From Chloroflexota bacterium (GTDB lineage: Bacteria; Chloroflexota; Dehalococcoidia; Lucifugimonadales; JACPCK01), in NCBI GenBank assembly GCA_016179845.1, contig JACPCK010000034.1:37957-101956 (forward strand): a DNA stretch of 64,000 bases, in the 5' to 3' direction. The notes under the pieces are model-generated. The model saw only the letters and a list, made by a program, of their open reading frames with translations. It was not told where the DNA came from and made no database searches. Shown one piece after another: positions 16,218-24,717 of the stretch. Positions within the stretch are counted from its first letter, which is position 1. Each line of letters begins with the position of its first letter. Position numbers and translations under genes: made by a program.

Positions 16218-17036
16218 GTGAGTATGCTGGGAATCCCCGTAGGCACCGGCGGCAGCTCGGCCCTTGCCGTAGCCCTTCAAGCCGCCTATCTCGCCGGGCC
16301 GCTCTTGCGGGAGCGCTTCCTCGGGCCCAAGGAGGTCACCGAGAAAAGCCGCGGCAATCTGGTCACCGACGTGGACCTCCTGGTGGAGCAGCAGGTCCTC
16401 GCACTCCTCCGGGCGGAGTTCCCCGCCTTCCGCATCCTGTCCGAGGAGTCGCCGGCAGTGGAGTCCGACTCTGACTACATCTGGATCGTGGACCCCCTGG
16501 ACGGCACCCGCAACTACGCCTCCGGTGTCCCCCACTTCGCCTTCAACATCGCCCTGGCAAAGGCAGAGGATGTGCTCTTGGGCCTAACCTACGATCCTGT
16601 CCGCGAGGAGCTGTTCCTGGCTATCAAGGGCCGCGGCGCCACCCTCAACGGCCGCCCTCTTAGCGTCTCCCGCCACACCGATATTCTCCAGTGTCTCCTG
16701 GGCTTTGACATGGGCTACAGCGACGAGCGGGCACGGAAGGCCCTCCAGCTCATCCAGGGCCTCTGGCCCGGAATGCAGAGCATCCGCGTCCTGGGCTCTG
16801 CTGCCCTGGGGCTCGCCTACGCCGCCGCCGGCAGGCTTGACCTATACTTCCACCACAACATCTACCCCTGGGACATCACCCCGGGGCTCCTGCTGGTGCG
16901 AGAGGCAGGAGGCCAGGTGGTCGATCGGCAGGGCCGGCCAGCCCGTGTCCAGACCGATGGGGTCATCGCCTCCAGCCACCTGCTGCTGGAAAGGTTCCTC
17001 CAGGTGACCGAGGGCAGCCCCTGGCGGCAGATGTAG
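16218..17036 (+). CDS. Inositol-monophosphatase-family phosphatase
   Basis: A 272-residue Mg-dependent, lithium-sensitive-type phosphatase (SuhB/CysQ superfamily). Metal ligands are seen in FRILSEESP (Glu), in IWIVDPLDGTRNYASG with the DPLDGT signature (about 93-98), and in YPWDITPGLLLVREAGG near 215. KSRGNLVTDVD is the usual flexible catalytic loop. Substrates could be inositol phosphate, fructose-1,6-bisphosphate or PAP; residues do not decide. Start is GTG 16218 or ATG 16224. Its stop lies 4 bp from the convergent GlcG-like gene. Confidence 0.9.
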   Translation: MSMLGIPVGTGGSSALAVALQAAYLAGPLLRERFLGPKEVTEKSRGNLVTDVDLLVEQQVLALLRAEFPAFRILSEESPAVESDSDYIWIVDPLDGTRNYASGVPHFAFNIALAKAEDVLLGLTYDPVREELFLAIKGRGATLNGRPLSVSRHTDILQCLLGFDMGYSDERARKALQLIQGLWPGMQSIRVLGSAALGLAYAAAGRLDLYFHHNIYPWDITPGLLLVREAGGQVVDRQGRPARVQTDGVIASSHLLLERFLQVTEGSPWRQM

Positions 17037-17040
17037 CGCC

Positions 17041-17439
17041 TTATAAGACCGCCGCCCCTGCCCTGGCGATCTCCTCGTCCTGTTCCCCGGTGGCGCCGCC
17101 TACGCCGATGGCTCCGATGACCTCGCTGCCCTGCTTGAGGGGCACCGCCCCTATGCTGAAGATGAGGCGGCCACCCTCCATCATCACCAGGGAGCGGAAG
17201 ACCGGGGAGTCCGCCCGGGCCGCTGTCTCCCCGCTGGGCACGCCGAATACTGCTGAGACGTGGGCCTTGCCTCGGGAAGCGTCAAAGGTGAAGTGGTTGG
17301 CACCGTCCGTCTTGAGGGCGATGACCGGGTCTCCCCGGGAGTCCACCACCGTGATGCCTACCCTCACACCGATCTGGAGGGCCTTGGCCTTTGCTGCCTG
17401 AAGAACCCGCTCCGCTTCTGCCAGCGTGATAGATGCCAT
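17041..17439 (-). CDS. GlcG/HbpS-family protein (DUF336)
   Basis: A 132-residue protein of the GlcG/HbpS/PduO C-terminal family. Family features are LAEAERVLQAAKAKALQIGV and GITVVDSRGDPVIALKTDGA. The middle and end are FDASRGKAHVSAVFGVPSGE, GGRLIFSIGAVPL and VIGAIGVGGATGEQDEEIA. Members bind haem or cobalamin or are linked to glycolate and diol metabolism; which applies is unknown. ATG 17439 follows gggaggggag, making it the correct start rather than the TTG 15 nt upstream. It may be cotranscribed with the small membrane protein upstream (56 nt apart). Confidence 0.88.
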   Translation of the reverse strand: MASITLAEAERVLQAAKAKALQIGVRVGITVVDSRGDPVIALKTDGANHFTFDASRGKAHVSAVFGVPSGETAARADSPVFRSLVMMEGGRLIFSIGAVPLKQGSEVIGAIGVGGATGEQDEEIARAGAAVL

Positions 17440-17495
17440 ACGCTCCCCTCCCAAGATGAAGCTGGTCTGCCGGGCCCTGGCCTCTTATCTATGCC

Positions 17496-17885
17496 CTACC
17501 CAGGCTTGGCCAGCACCACGCCAGCCCTCACCGCCTGGATCACCGCTGCCGGCGCAGTAAAGATGGCCATCATGCGCACTATCTCGTTCACCCGGTCGCC
17601 CAGGCCGATCGCCACCTGGTTGAGGGGGGTGAAAGCCTCGGTGTTCCCTACCAGCACCAGCGCTATGGCCGCCACCAGATAGGGCATTATCTCCCGGCTG
17701 GTAATGTTCAAGAGGCCAACTATCACCCCCATGATCACAAGGGTAGCAATAAGACCCGCGTTGTCCGGCCACCAGATGCCCCCTATCACGGCTGTGATGT
17801 AGCCGGCCGCGAAACAGGCCGCACCAGCCACGCTTAGCAGCCACTGGATGGACTCCACCCCCCTTTTCACGGTTTGCTGCGCCAT
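17496..17885 (-). CDS. Small four-helix membrane protein, unknown
   Basis: A 129-residue protein with four predicted membrane helices. They lie at about 15-37 (WLLSVAGAACFAAGYITAV), 43-60, 67-82 (IMPYLVAAIALVLVG) and 105-125. A short basic N-terminus (QQTVKRG) faces the cytoplasm by the positive-inside rule. No family is recognised. It precedes the GlcG-like gene on the same strand and follows a solute-binding-protein gene after a gap. Confidence 0.65.
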   Translation of the reverse strand: MAQQTVKRGVESIQWLLSVAGAACFAAGYITAVIGGIWWPDNAGLIATLVIMGVIVGLLNITSREIMPYLVAAIALVLVGNTEAFTPLNQVAIGLGDRVNEIVRMMAIFTAPAAVIQAVRAGVVLAKPG

Positions 17886-18208
17886 GCTTTACCTCTCGTT
17901 GAAGTTAGTGCAACTTCCGGGTGCGCGCTCTCACGAAGGGTGCGGAATGGCCCACCGCACAGAAGCTCCCCCTTGCCTGCCCGGAAAAGCAAAACGTATT
18001 ATACCTTCTGCTCTCCAGGAGTGCCTACAGGACGTCCAAATGAGCTTATCTGGAAACTCTGCAACAGGGTGTTTTCGGTGCAGAGACCCTGTTGCCTCAC
18101 CAGAATACACCCGTCTATTGAGTCGACTGCCCTATCCACCTCGAATTGGTCGTTCCTGTAGCCAAGGTTCAAGTGAGTGCAACTGGACGCCATCTCAGGT
18201 TCCCCGCT
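17886..18208. other. Intergenic, no gene seen
   Basis: This 323-nt gap between two minus-strand genes contains short open frames on both strands, none with a ribosome site or family similarity. No clear terminator or promoter stands out. Confidence 0.5.
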
Positions 18209-19993
18209 CTATTGTCGGTGCTTGGCGTACTCCCAGCGCCTATTTGCTGCAGCGGGAACCCAATCAATCTTACTGCTCAGCATGAAGATTTGGTTATAGA
18301 ACGCCACGGGCCACATCAGGTAGTTCTTATATAGGAACTCGTGCAACTGCCTGGCAGTGGCCGCCCTCTTGCCGAAATCCAATTCTCCCCGCATCTTGGA
18401 GCAGAGTTCGTCCATCACAGGATGCTCAAAGTGATGGATGGTGCTGGTGCTCATCCCGCCCACGGTGCAGGAGTGGCTCCAGGGTGTCTGATTGGTAGTG
18501 TTGGGAAAGACATAGACCCAACCCCCGGTCTCGCGTGCTATGAGCTTCTCACGGACCGTGGGCCGGTACTCTATCCGCCGCCTCTGAGGCTTCAGTCCGA
18601 TGGCCTCCCAGTTGGAGGTTGCAGCCTCCGTTATGTTCGCCTCCTGAATGAAGTTGGTGAGGATCCAGACGCCGAAGGTGAACCCATTGGGGTACCCGGC
18701 CTGGGCCAGCAGCTCCTTGGCCTTCTTTGGGTCGTAGGGGAGGGGCTTCAACTCCGGGTTGGTCCAGGCAGCCCCAGGAGTAAAAGAGTACCAGCCTGTG
18801 TTGGTGTCCGCCCCCTCACCCAGCAGTATGGAGCTAACAATGGCCTGGCGGTCGACGGCCAGGTTCATAGCCTGCCGGACCATGGTGGGCCCGGGGTCCA
18901 GGGGGTCCTGGCCTACCCAGGGTATGGTGGGATCGTACTTGGGGTGGCTCTTGAGCCAGATGCCGCCAAAAAAACCGTCCGCCCCGGTCTGCATCTTCAA
19001 GCTGGTGAGACGCAGACCAGCAGCATCCGCCTCCTTCTTCAGCGCCAGGTCCAACTCCGCGACGTCGCCCTTCCCCGTCCTCATGAGGGCCATCTGAGTA
19101 GTACTTTCCGGCACCAGCAGCATGTTTATCTCAAGGAACTCGGGAACGACGCGCCAGTGTTCCTCCAGGGCCTTCATCTTCACGTACTGGGCCCTCTTGT
19201 GCTCGATGAACTCGTAGGGCCCGCTGAAAACGGGGTTCTTGGCGAACTCCTCTTCGCCCATCTTCTCCATGTAGCTCTTGGGGAGTATCTTGACGACCCC
19301 TTCGACCAGTGCGGACTCCTCTACGCTGACGTCGATTCCGGGGCTATGGACCACCAGCTCGTAGTCGTTAATGATCTCGATGTTCTTGGGGTCTTTTCCG
19401 TACCAGTTGGCCACGTCTGCGGCGCGCGAGTTCCGGGAGCCGGGTCTCCCGAACTCTGTAATGCTGAACTTGACGTCGTCCGCCTTCATCTCACCCCAGC
19501 CCTTGTGGAACTGGACTCCCTTTCGGAGCTTGATGGTCCAGTCCACCTTCCCCCCAGGCTTAAGCTCCGCCTTCCACTCGGTGGCTGGGCCCGGTACAGG
19601 GCTCCGCGTGCCCGGGTCTTCGAAGAAGAGGGACTCGTACATAGGGGCCATCACATAGCTTTCAGCCCGGCTATCCCGCGGGAGCCACCGCTCGCTCTCG
19701 AAGGTCGGCAGCAGAATGTTGATGGTCCCTGTGGGCTTGCGCTTGGCCACGGCTATCGCTGTGGCCGTCGGGGCGACAGCAACCACCCTTGTGGGCGTGG
19801 CCGCCACACTGGTGGGCGTAGCTGCGACTGGAGCGGCTGTGGGAGTACGCGCGGGCGGAGCCTGAGTAGCCGTTGGAGCCAGCGTCGGCGCCGGCGTCGC
19901 CGTGGGCGCTGCCCGGGCGCAGGCCAGAAGGAGCACGATCAGGGAAAAGAGGGCCAGGATGCAAAGCCGGGGCATGCTACGGTCTTTCTTCAT
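18209..19993 (-). CDS. ABC transporter substrate-binding lipoprotein, family 5 (Dpp/Opp-like)
   Basis: A 594-residue extracytoplasmic solute-binding protein. The N-terminus is a lipoprotein signal with lipobox LLAC (Cys25). A Thr/Ala/Pro-rich linker to about residue 85 follows, typical of surface-exposed Chloroflexota lipoproteins. The SBP_bac_5 domain then shows WTIKLRKGVQFHKGWGEMKADDVKFS, the family signature near 145-165, and VRQAMNLAVDRQAIVSSIL. YDPKKAKELLAQAGYPNGF follows. Such proteins deliver oligopeptides or similar ligands to ABC permeases. No permease or ATPase gene lies nearby, so it must work with components encoded elsewhere. Start ATG 19993 follows ggaggtgagg. Confidence 0.92.
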   Translation of the reverse strand: MKKDRSMPRLCILALFSLIVLLLACARAAPTATPAPTLAPTATQAPPARTPTAAPVAATPTSVAATPTRVVAVAPTATAIAVAKRKPTGTINILLPTFESERWLPRDSRAESYVMAPMYESLFFEDPGTRSPVPGPATEWKAELKPGGKVDWTIKLRKGVQFHKGWGEMKADDVKFSITEFGRPGSRNSRAADVANWYGKDPKNIEIINDYELVVHSPGIDVSVEESALVEGVVKILPKSYMEKMGEEEFAKNPVFSGPYEFIEHKRAQYVKMKALEEHWRVVPEFLEINMLLVPESTTQMALMRTGKGDVAELDLALKKEADAAGLRLTSLKMQTGADGFFGGIWLKSHPKYDPTIPWVGQDPLDPGPTMVRQAMNLAVDRQAIVSSILLGEGADTNTGWYSFTPGAAWTNPELKPLPYDPKKAKELLAQAGYPNGFTFGVWILTNFIQEANITEAATSNWEAIGLKPQRRRIEYRPTVREKLIARETGGWVYVFPNTTNQTPWSHSCTVGGMSTSTIHHFEHPVMDELCSKMRGELDFGKRAATARQLHEFLYKNYLMWPVAFYNQIFMLSSKIDWVPAAANRRWEYAKHRQ

Positions 19994-20068
19994 GCCTCAC
20001 CTCCGATATGATGCTCCCGATGGCCGTTCACGCACACTAACGATCTGTACGCGTCACACCGCAGCCAC

Positions 20069-20869
20069 TTAGCGCAGGAAGTCCAGGGCCAGCTTCGCAA
20101 ACTCGTCGGGCTTATCCCAGTGCGGCGCCCGGCAGCCGGGCACTACTTTGAGCTGGGAGCTCCTTATGGCGTCCTTGGCCTTCTGCTCCCCACGCCGTAG
20201 CACGTCCTGCTCCCCGTTGACGAGGAGCGTGGGCGCCTTGATCCTGGGGCCAGCAGCCTCCACGTCGTACTCGGTCAGGGCCTCGAAGCTCAGCCGGATC
20301 CACCGCCGGCTCCTCCGCGAGATCTCTTCCTCTTTCTCCCAGTGCTCGCGGTCCAGGTTCGGGCTCTTCTTTACCTCTTCTTCCCAGGTCTTCAAGGGGT
20401 AGACGGCTACATCATAGGAGGTTGTATCCGTGAATCGCGGGACCCAGAACCTCTCGAAGACCAGGCGCCCTACCCTGAGGTTCCAGTAGGGTATACCATC
20501 AAGGACCAGCTTCCGCACCCTATCGGGACGTTGTGCCGCCACCTCCACCGCTACAACACATCCGCCGTGGGAGCCAACGATGCTGCCCTGCTTGATGCCC
20601 ACGGTGTCCATGACATCCAGGATGGCCCTCCCATAGTCCCCGATGGAGTACTTCTGCGTCGGTATGTCCGAGCGATCGTGGCCAGGCATATCTATGAGAT
20701 AGCAGGTGAAATGGGTGGCGAACTTGTCGATGCACTTGCGCCAGATGAAGCTGCTCAGCTCGATGTTATGAAGGAACAGTAGCGGTTCTCCACGGCCAAC
20801 TTTGGTGTAGAAGACCCGGCCATCGGGCCGAGACACGTAATGCTCTGTAGCCTGCGTTGCAGTGGCCAT
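20069..20869 (-). CDS. Alpha/beta-hydrolase-fold protein A lacking the usual triad
   Basis: A 266-residue single-domain alpha/beta-hydrolase-fold protein, paralogous to those at 23637-24446 and 24718-25515. Fold landmarks are clear: YTKVGRGEPLLFLHNIELSS (oxyanion strand), CYLIDMPGHDRSD, the elbow IVGSHGGCVVAVEVAAQRPDRV, and LLVNGEQDVL. Aligned with ordinary members (G-H-S-x-G-G), the elbow reads G99-S100-H101-G-G. The nucleophile position is therefore His, with a Ser one residue before. The position of the catalytic His in the last loop is Arg247 (GCRAPHWDKP), although His250 is close. Asp222 is kept. It may be a non-hydrolytic binding protein or use an unusual mechanism. It precedes the solute-binding-protein gene on the same strand. 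Confidence 0.85.
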   Translation of the reverse strand: MATATQATEHYVSRPDGRVFYTKVGRGEPLLFLHNIELSSFIWRKCIDKFATHFTCYLIDMPGHDRSDIPTQKYSIGDYGRAILDVMDTVGIKQGSIVGSHGGCVVAVEVAAQRPDRVRKLVLDGIPYWNLRVGRLVFERFWVPRFTDTTSYDVAVYPLKTWEEEVKKSPNLDREHWEKEEEISRRSRRWIRLSFEALTEYDVEAAGPRIKAPTLLVNGEQDVLRRGEQKAKDAIRSSQLKVVPGCRAPHWDKPDEFAKLALDFLR

Positions 20870-20943
20870 AGGTCACCCCCTTCCTAGTTCGTGGCAAACC
20901 TCTTGTCCAACCCGCACAGCTCTGCCATGCTGACTTTTACTTC

Positions 20944-20972
20944 TATATATCAGGATACTACATGGCTGTCAA
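20944..20972 (-). promoter_or_regulatory. Sigma-70-type promoter of hydrolase-fold gene A
   Basis: On the minus strand TTGACA (20967-20972) and TATATA (20944-20949) are 17 nt apart, close to consensus. Transcription would start near 20937, about 70 nt before the ATG at 20869. Confidence 0.65.
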
Positions 20973-21229
20973 GATGTGGATTTCGGCGCCATGCTCCTTG
21001 CCCCAAGCTGACCCCGTAATTCATACAAGACCGGGCGCTCGGCATAAACGGAAACAAGCACAAAACTTCTGGAGTCTGCACTGGTTGACAATCATGGTAT
21101 GGCCGCGACTGATAATCGTTTCGTGGCAAGCCCCTTGACAAACAGTGGGATTGCTGTTATTCGGTATACGCCTCGGACAGGGCCGAGGAGGGGTGCCAAA
21201 CAACTGGAGTTAGAGGTGAGCCGGAGGCC

Positions 21230-21409
21230 GTGACTCAGTATGACGTCGAGGAGATGGGCCCGAAGACCCAGGCGTCAACCTTGCTGGTTTACGGTGAGGG
21301 TGACCAATTGCGCCGCGGTGAGCAGCGGGCCAGAGAGGGCACAAAAGGGATCGTTCTGAAGATTGTCCCCTACATTTCGAGGATTGCCAAGTTTTCTAGC
21401 AGGAGGTGA
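21230..21409 (+). pseudogene. C-terminal fragment of a fourth triad-less hydrolase-fold paralog
   Basis: Read on the plus strand, this frame encodes VTQYDVEEMGPKTQASTLLV then YGEGDQLRRGEQRAREGTKG and IVLKIVP. It aligns directly with residues about 199-244 of protein A (TEYDVEAAGPRIKAPTLLVN, then GEQDVLRRGEQ). The preceding 200 residues are absent, and the tail after KIVP diverges to a stop at 21407. It is a decayed copy just upstream of the luciferase-like gene, whose ribosome site aggagg overlaps its last codons. A short functional peptide is unlikely. Confidence 0.75.
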
Positions 21410-21414
21410 TTCCA

Positions 21415-22389
21415 ATGCCACGCGAAGCGGTAAGGTTCAGCATAGACTACAGTCACAGTGTAACCGTTATGCCAATTACCCGGTTTGCGCGCTGGGCAGA
21501 AGAGCTGGGTTATGACGGCATTACGATGGGGGGCTCCGGTGTAGCGGGGACGGGCATCGACCCCATGGTGGTGCTGTCGCAGGTGGCCGCCGTGACCGAG
21601 CGCCTGCTGTTGAGCACGTCGGTATACCTGCTGTCCTTTGTTCACCCGTTGATATTGGGTCAGCAGGTCGCCACTCTCGATTATCTCTCCAGGGGGCGTG
21701 TGATCCTGGGAGTAGGCGTCGGCGGTGAGAGGCCGTGGCAGTTCAAGAACCTGAGCACACCCTTTGGCGACCGCGGTGTGCGGGCTGACGAGGCAATTGA
21801 GGTGCTTAAGGGCCTGTGGACCCAGCCATCCCTTACATACCACGGAAAGGTCTTCAACATCGAGAATGTCAGCCTCTCGATAAGGCCTGCCCAAAAACCA
21901 CACCCGCCTATCTGGGTAGGCGGTCGACTGGGCGGCATTCAGATAGGGCTGGATGGGGACCAGGGGTTCAAGAGCAGGACCGCAGCCATGCACCGTGCCG
22001 CGCGCTACGGTGATGGCTGGTTCCCCTATTTGACAGACCCGGAGACCTATGGCAGGAGTGTCCAGCAGATAAAGAGGTATGGCCAGGAAAACGGGCGAGA
22101 CATTAAAGACGGGTCTTTCACCTGGGCCCACAACCTTTTCTGGTCTGTCGGGGACGACCACGATGAGGCCCTGGCTGCCGCTGCGGCCGGGAACCCCTTT
22201 GGCCAGCACCGAAAAGAGTTCTCTGCCAGGTACGACATTGCAGGCACTCCCCAGGACTGCATCAAGCGGCTTAGAGAGTATGTAGACTCCGGCGTGACGC
22301 ACTTCATATGCAAGCCCTATTTCCCCCCTGACAAGGTGCTTAACCAGGTCGAGCGCATTGCCAAGGAGGTTGTGCCGTACTTCAAGTAA
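21415..22389 (+). CDS. Luciferase-like (LLM) flavin- or F420-dependent oxidoreductase
   Basis: A 324-residue TIM-barrel monooxygenase/reductase of the bacterial luciferase superfamily. Landmarks are ITRFARWAEELGYDGITMGG, VVLSQVAAVTERLLLSTSVY, then LGQQVATLDYLSRGRVILGV and GVGGERPWQFKNL. IEVLKGLWTQPSLTYHGKVF and PPIWVGGRLGG follow. The LDxLSxGRxxLGVGxG motif marks the cofactor site. Similar proteins use F420H2 or FMNH2 to oxidise or reduce diverse organics. ATG 21415 lies 8 nt after aggagg, preferred over GTG 21406. It is followed 25 nt later by nitronate monooxygenase, probably in one transcript. A paralog lies at 52360-53328. Confidence 0.92.
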   Translation: MPREAVRFSIDYSHSVTVMPITRFARWAEELGYDGITMGGSGVAGTGIDPMVVLSQVAAVTERLLLSTSVYLLSFVHPLILGQQVATLDYLSRGRVILGVGVGGERPWQFKNLSTPFGDRGVRADEAIEVLKGLWTQPSLTYHGKVFNIENVSLSIRPAQKPHPPIWVGGRLGGIQIGLDGDQGFKSRTAAMHRAARYGDGWFPYLTDPETYGRSVQQIKRYGQENGRDIKDGSFTWAHNLFWSVGDDHDEALAAAAAGNPFGQHRKEFSARYDIAGTPQDCIKRLREYVDSGVTHFICKPYFPPDKVLNQVERIAKEVVPYFK

Positions 22390-22414
22390 GCTTCACAACG
22401 TGAGAGAGGTCTAA

Positions 22415-23506
22415 ATGCCCAGGTTCCTCCATACGCGCCTTTGCGACCTTTTAGGTATCGAGTATCCCATAATTCAGGCACCGATGGCCTGGGTTGCCGG
22501 CCCGGAGCTGATAGCAGCCGTGTCCAACGCCGGAGGTCTTGGGGTGCTTCCAGCCCAGGTCGCGCAGGCCAAGGATAGACCATCCAAGCCGGGCCATGAG
22601 CTTCCGGCCCCCGAAGAGTGGTTCGAAGGAGACGAGATCGAGCTGAAGCGGAGGTTGATCCGGCAGATAAAGTCCTTGACCAACAAGCCCTTCGGCGTGC
22701 TGGTGCGGGAGGACAGAAGATGGATGGAGATGGTGGTGGAAGAGGGGATTCCGGTAGTGGTGAACTCCGGGGGAGCTCCCGGTCGTGTCCCAGAGTTTCT
22801 CAAACCGTATGGCATTAAAGTTGTACACATGGGCTCCACCGTGGCCCACGCCAAGAAGTGCCAGGAGGCAGGAGTCGATGCCTTTGTGTTGTCCGGCTAC
22901 GAGGGGGGAGGACACGACCCCGGAGGCAACGACAAGATTACCACCTTCGCTGGCCTGCCCCAGATTGTGGAAGCTGTGGACATCCCCGTTATCGCTTGCG
23001 GTGGCATAGCCGATGGTCGGGGGATTGTAGCTGCCTTCATGCTGGGTGCGGAGGGCGTCAGGGTAGGGACACGTTTTGCCACCACGGTAGAGGCAAGTAA
23101 CCACATCAACCACAAGATGGCCATCGTCCAGGCAGGCGACACCGATACTGTGCGCAGGGGCGAAGTCTTCGGGGATATTCTGCGATCGCTCAAGAACCCC
23201 TTTGTGAAGAAGCTCAATGAGCTCGAGACATCAGGGGCGCCACTGGACGAGATCAAGGCCTATATGGGCCATGAGTCAGTCCGTGTGGCCGCTATGCAGC
23301 GCCGTCTCCTCGGCCAGGTGTACGGGGACGCCGTGAATGGAGAGATGCACTCCGGCCAGATAGCAGGCCTCATCAAAGAGATCCTGCCCGCCAGCGAGGT
23401 TATCCGAAGGATGGTGGCAGAGGCGGAAGCCATCATCAATGGACTGGCCAGGGCCTGGATCGAAGACCGCGCCTTTTCCAGGTCCATAACCCTGCCCCAG
23501 GGCTAA
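22415..23506 (+). CDS. Nitronate monooxygenase (2-nitropropane dioxygenase family)
   Basis: A 363-residue FMN-dependent TIM-barrel enzyme. It opens with LGIEYPIIQAPMAWVAGPELIAAVSNAGGLGVL, the family's FMN-binding start. VVVNSGGAPGRVPEFLKPYGIKVVH, then SGYEGGGHDPG with the catalytic-site His, and IPVIACGGIADGRGIVAAFMLGA follow, with VRVGTRFATTVEAS afterwards. Enzymes of this family oxidise alkyl nitronates such as propionate 3-nitronate, and some act on other enol-like substrates. It follows the LLM gene closely and shares its promoter region. An insertion around residues 47-75 (AKDRPSKPGHELPAPEEWFE) extends the usual loop. Confidence 0.93.
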   Translation: MPRFLHTRLCDLLGIEYPIIQAPMAWVAGPELIAAVSNAGGLGVLPAQVAQAKDRPSKPGHELPAPEEWFEGDEIELKRRLIRQIKSLTNKPFGVLVREDRRWMEMVVEEGIPVVVNSGGAPGRVPEFLKPYGIKVVHMGSTVAHAKKCQEAGVDAFVLSGYEGGGHDPGGNDKITTFAGLPQIVEAVDIPVIACGGIADGRGIVAAFMLGAEGVRVGTRFATTVEASNHINHKMAIVQAGDTDTVRRGEVFGDILRSLKNPFVKKLNELETSGAPLDEIKAYMGHESVRVAAMQRRLLGQVYGDAVNGEMHSGQIAGLIKEILPASEVIRRMVAEAEAIINGLARAWIEDRAFSRSITLPQG

Positions 23507-23636
23507 TGGCTAGTGTGCGCACCGCCGCCTCAGCCAGCAGGACGCAATGCTTGCGGGATGCCTAGCAAGCACTGCACAGCAGCTTTGAGCCTAGCTTGGA
23601 CCTCTGAGGCCAGTCCTACCTAGCTCACCGGAAAGG

Positions 23637-24446
23637 CTATCTCCTGGCAAGCAGAAACTCGAGGGCCAGCTTGGTAGCCTCCTCGGGCTTCTCCCAAAAT
23701 GGGGCGCTGCATCCCGCCACCACCTTCAGGACGGCGCCCTTGATCCCTTCTAAAGCCCGCTGTTCACCCCGCCGTAGAAGATCGGTCTCTCCGTGGACCA
23801 TGAGAACAGGCGCCCTTATTTTCGGGCCAGCCGCCTCCACATCATAGGAGGTGAGAGCCTCGGCGCTCAAGCGGTACCAGCGGCGAGTCTTGCGCAATCC
23901 CGCTTGGCTCAACTCGAAATACTCCCTATCTAGAGTGGGGTTCGTCTTGGACGCCTCCTCCCAGCTCCTCAGGGCCGGGACGGGTATATCGCACCAGGTG
24001 GTGTCCGTGTATGTAGGCATCCAATGCTGCTCGAAAACGATACGGCCCCGCCGCTCGTCCCAATATGGAAGACCATCGAAGACCAGTTTCTTCACCCTCC
24101 GGGGGTAGTTCACCGCCATCGCCACTGCCATCACGCATCCGCCGTGGGAACCGATGATGTTTGCCTGGCCTATGCCTAGCTTGTCCATAACATCTATGAA
24201 GGCCTTTGCGTAGTCATCCATGGAGTATTTCCGGGGCGGAGTGTCCGAGTGGTCAACACCAGGGTGGGAGATGTTGTAGCAGGTGAAGTGCTCCGCAAAC
24301 TTATCTATGACTCTTTTCCAGATCCACCCGCCCAGCTCGATGTGGTGCAAGAAAATCAGTGGTTCCCCTTTCCCCAGTTTTTCGTAATAGACTACACCAT
24401 CAGGCCGCCAAACGTAGTCCCAACTCCCTTTCACCGCGTTTTCCAC
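23637..24446 (-). CDS. Alpha/beta-hydrolase-fold protein B lacking the usual triad
   Basis: The true start is GTG 24446 behind aaggaggtaagcca. This gives 269 residues and an N-terminus that aligns exactly with paralogs A and C (17 residues to the RPDG motif). An open frame extending to 24740 is spurious and overlaps the divergent gene. The fold is intact: LGKGEPLIFLHHIELGG, YNISHPGVDHSD, NIIGSHGGCVMAVAMAVNYP and LMVHGETDLLRRGEQ. As in A, the nucleophile position is His101 preceded by Ser100. In the C-terminal loop (GCSAPFWEKPEE) the catalytic His position is Ser and the nearby His seen in A is Phe. The acid Asp is kept. It is transcribed divergently from paralog C. Confidence 0.85.
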   Translation of the reverse strand: MENAVKGSWDYVWRPDGVVYYEKLGKGEPLIFLHHIELGGWIWKRVIDKFAEHFTCYNISHPGVDHSDTPPRKYSMDDYAKAFIDVMDKLGIGQANIIGSHGGCVMAVAMAVNYPRRVKKLVFDGLPYWDERRGRIVFEQHWMPTYTDTTWCDIPVPALRSWEEASKTNPTLDREYFELSQAGLRKTRRWYRLSAEALTSYDVEAAGPKIRAPVLMVHGETDLLRRGEQRALEGIKGAVLKVVAGCSAPFWEKPEEATKLALEFLLARR

Positions 24447-24717
24447 TGGCTTACCTCCTTCGTACACTCTATAGAGCACCCGATTTGTCCTACATTGTAC
24501 TCCAGGTTGCTTGCTACAGCGACCGCCTGGAGAATACCCAGCCATTTTACGCCAAGAGAGCGAATGCTGGCGACTGCTTCCAGGCCACCAAATGGCATTG
24601 ACAGCCAGGATAAAGAGGCCAATAATTCCGGTCTGAGGGGAAATGGCTGGGCATCGCCCTTTCAGTAGCTCAGATGCCACACTCCGGACAAAAATGGCCT
24701 CAGGAGGAGGGTGAGCC

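Noticed and set aside
18341..20011. 556-codon plus-strand frame opposite the solute-binding protein
   Set aside because: The opposite strand encodes a complete lipoprotein with signal and family motifs; this frame shows none.
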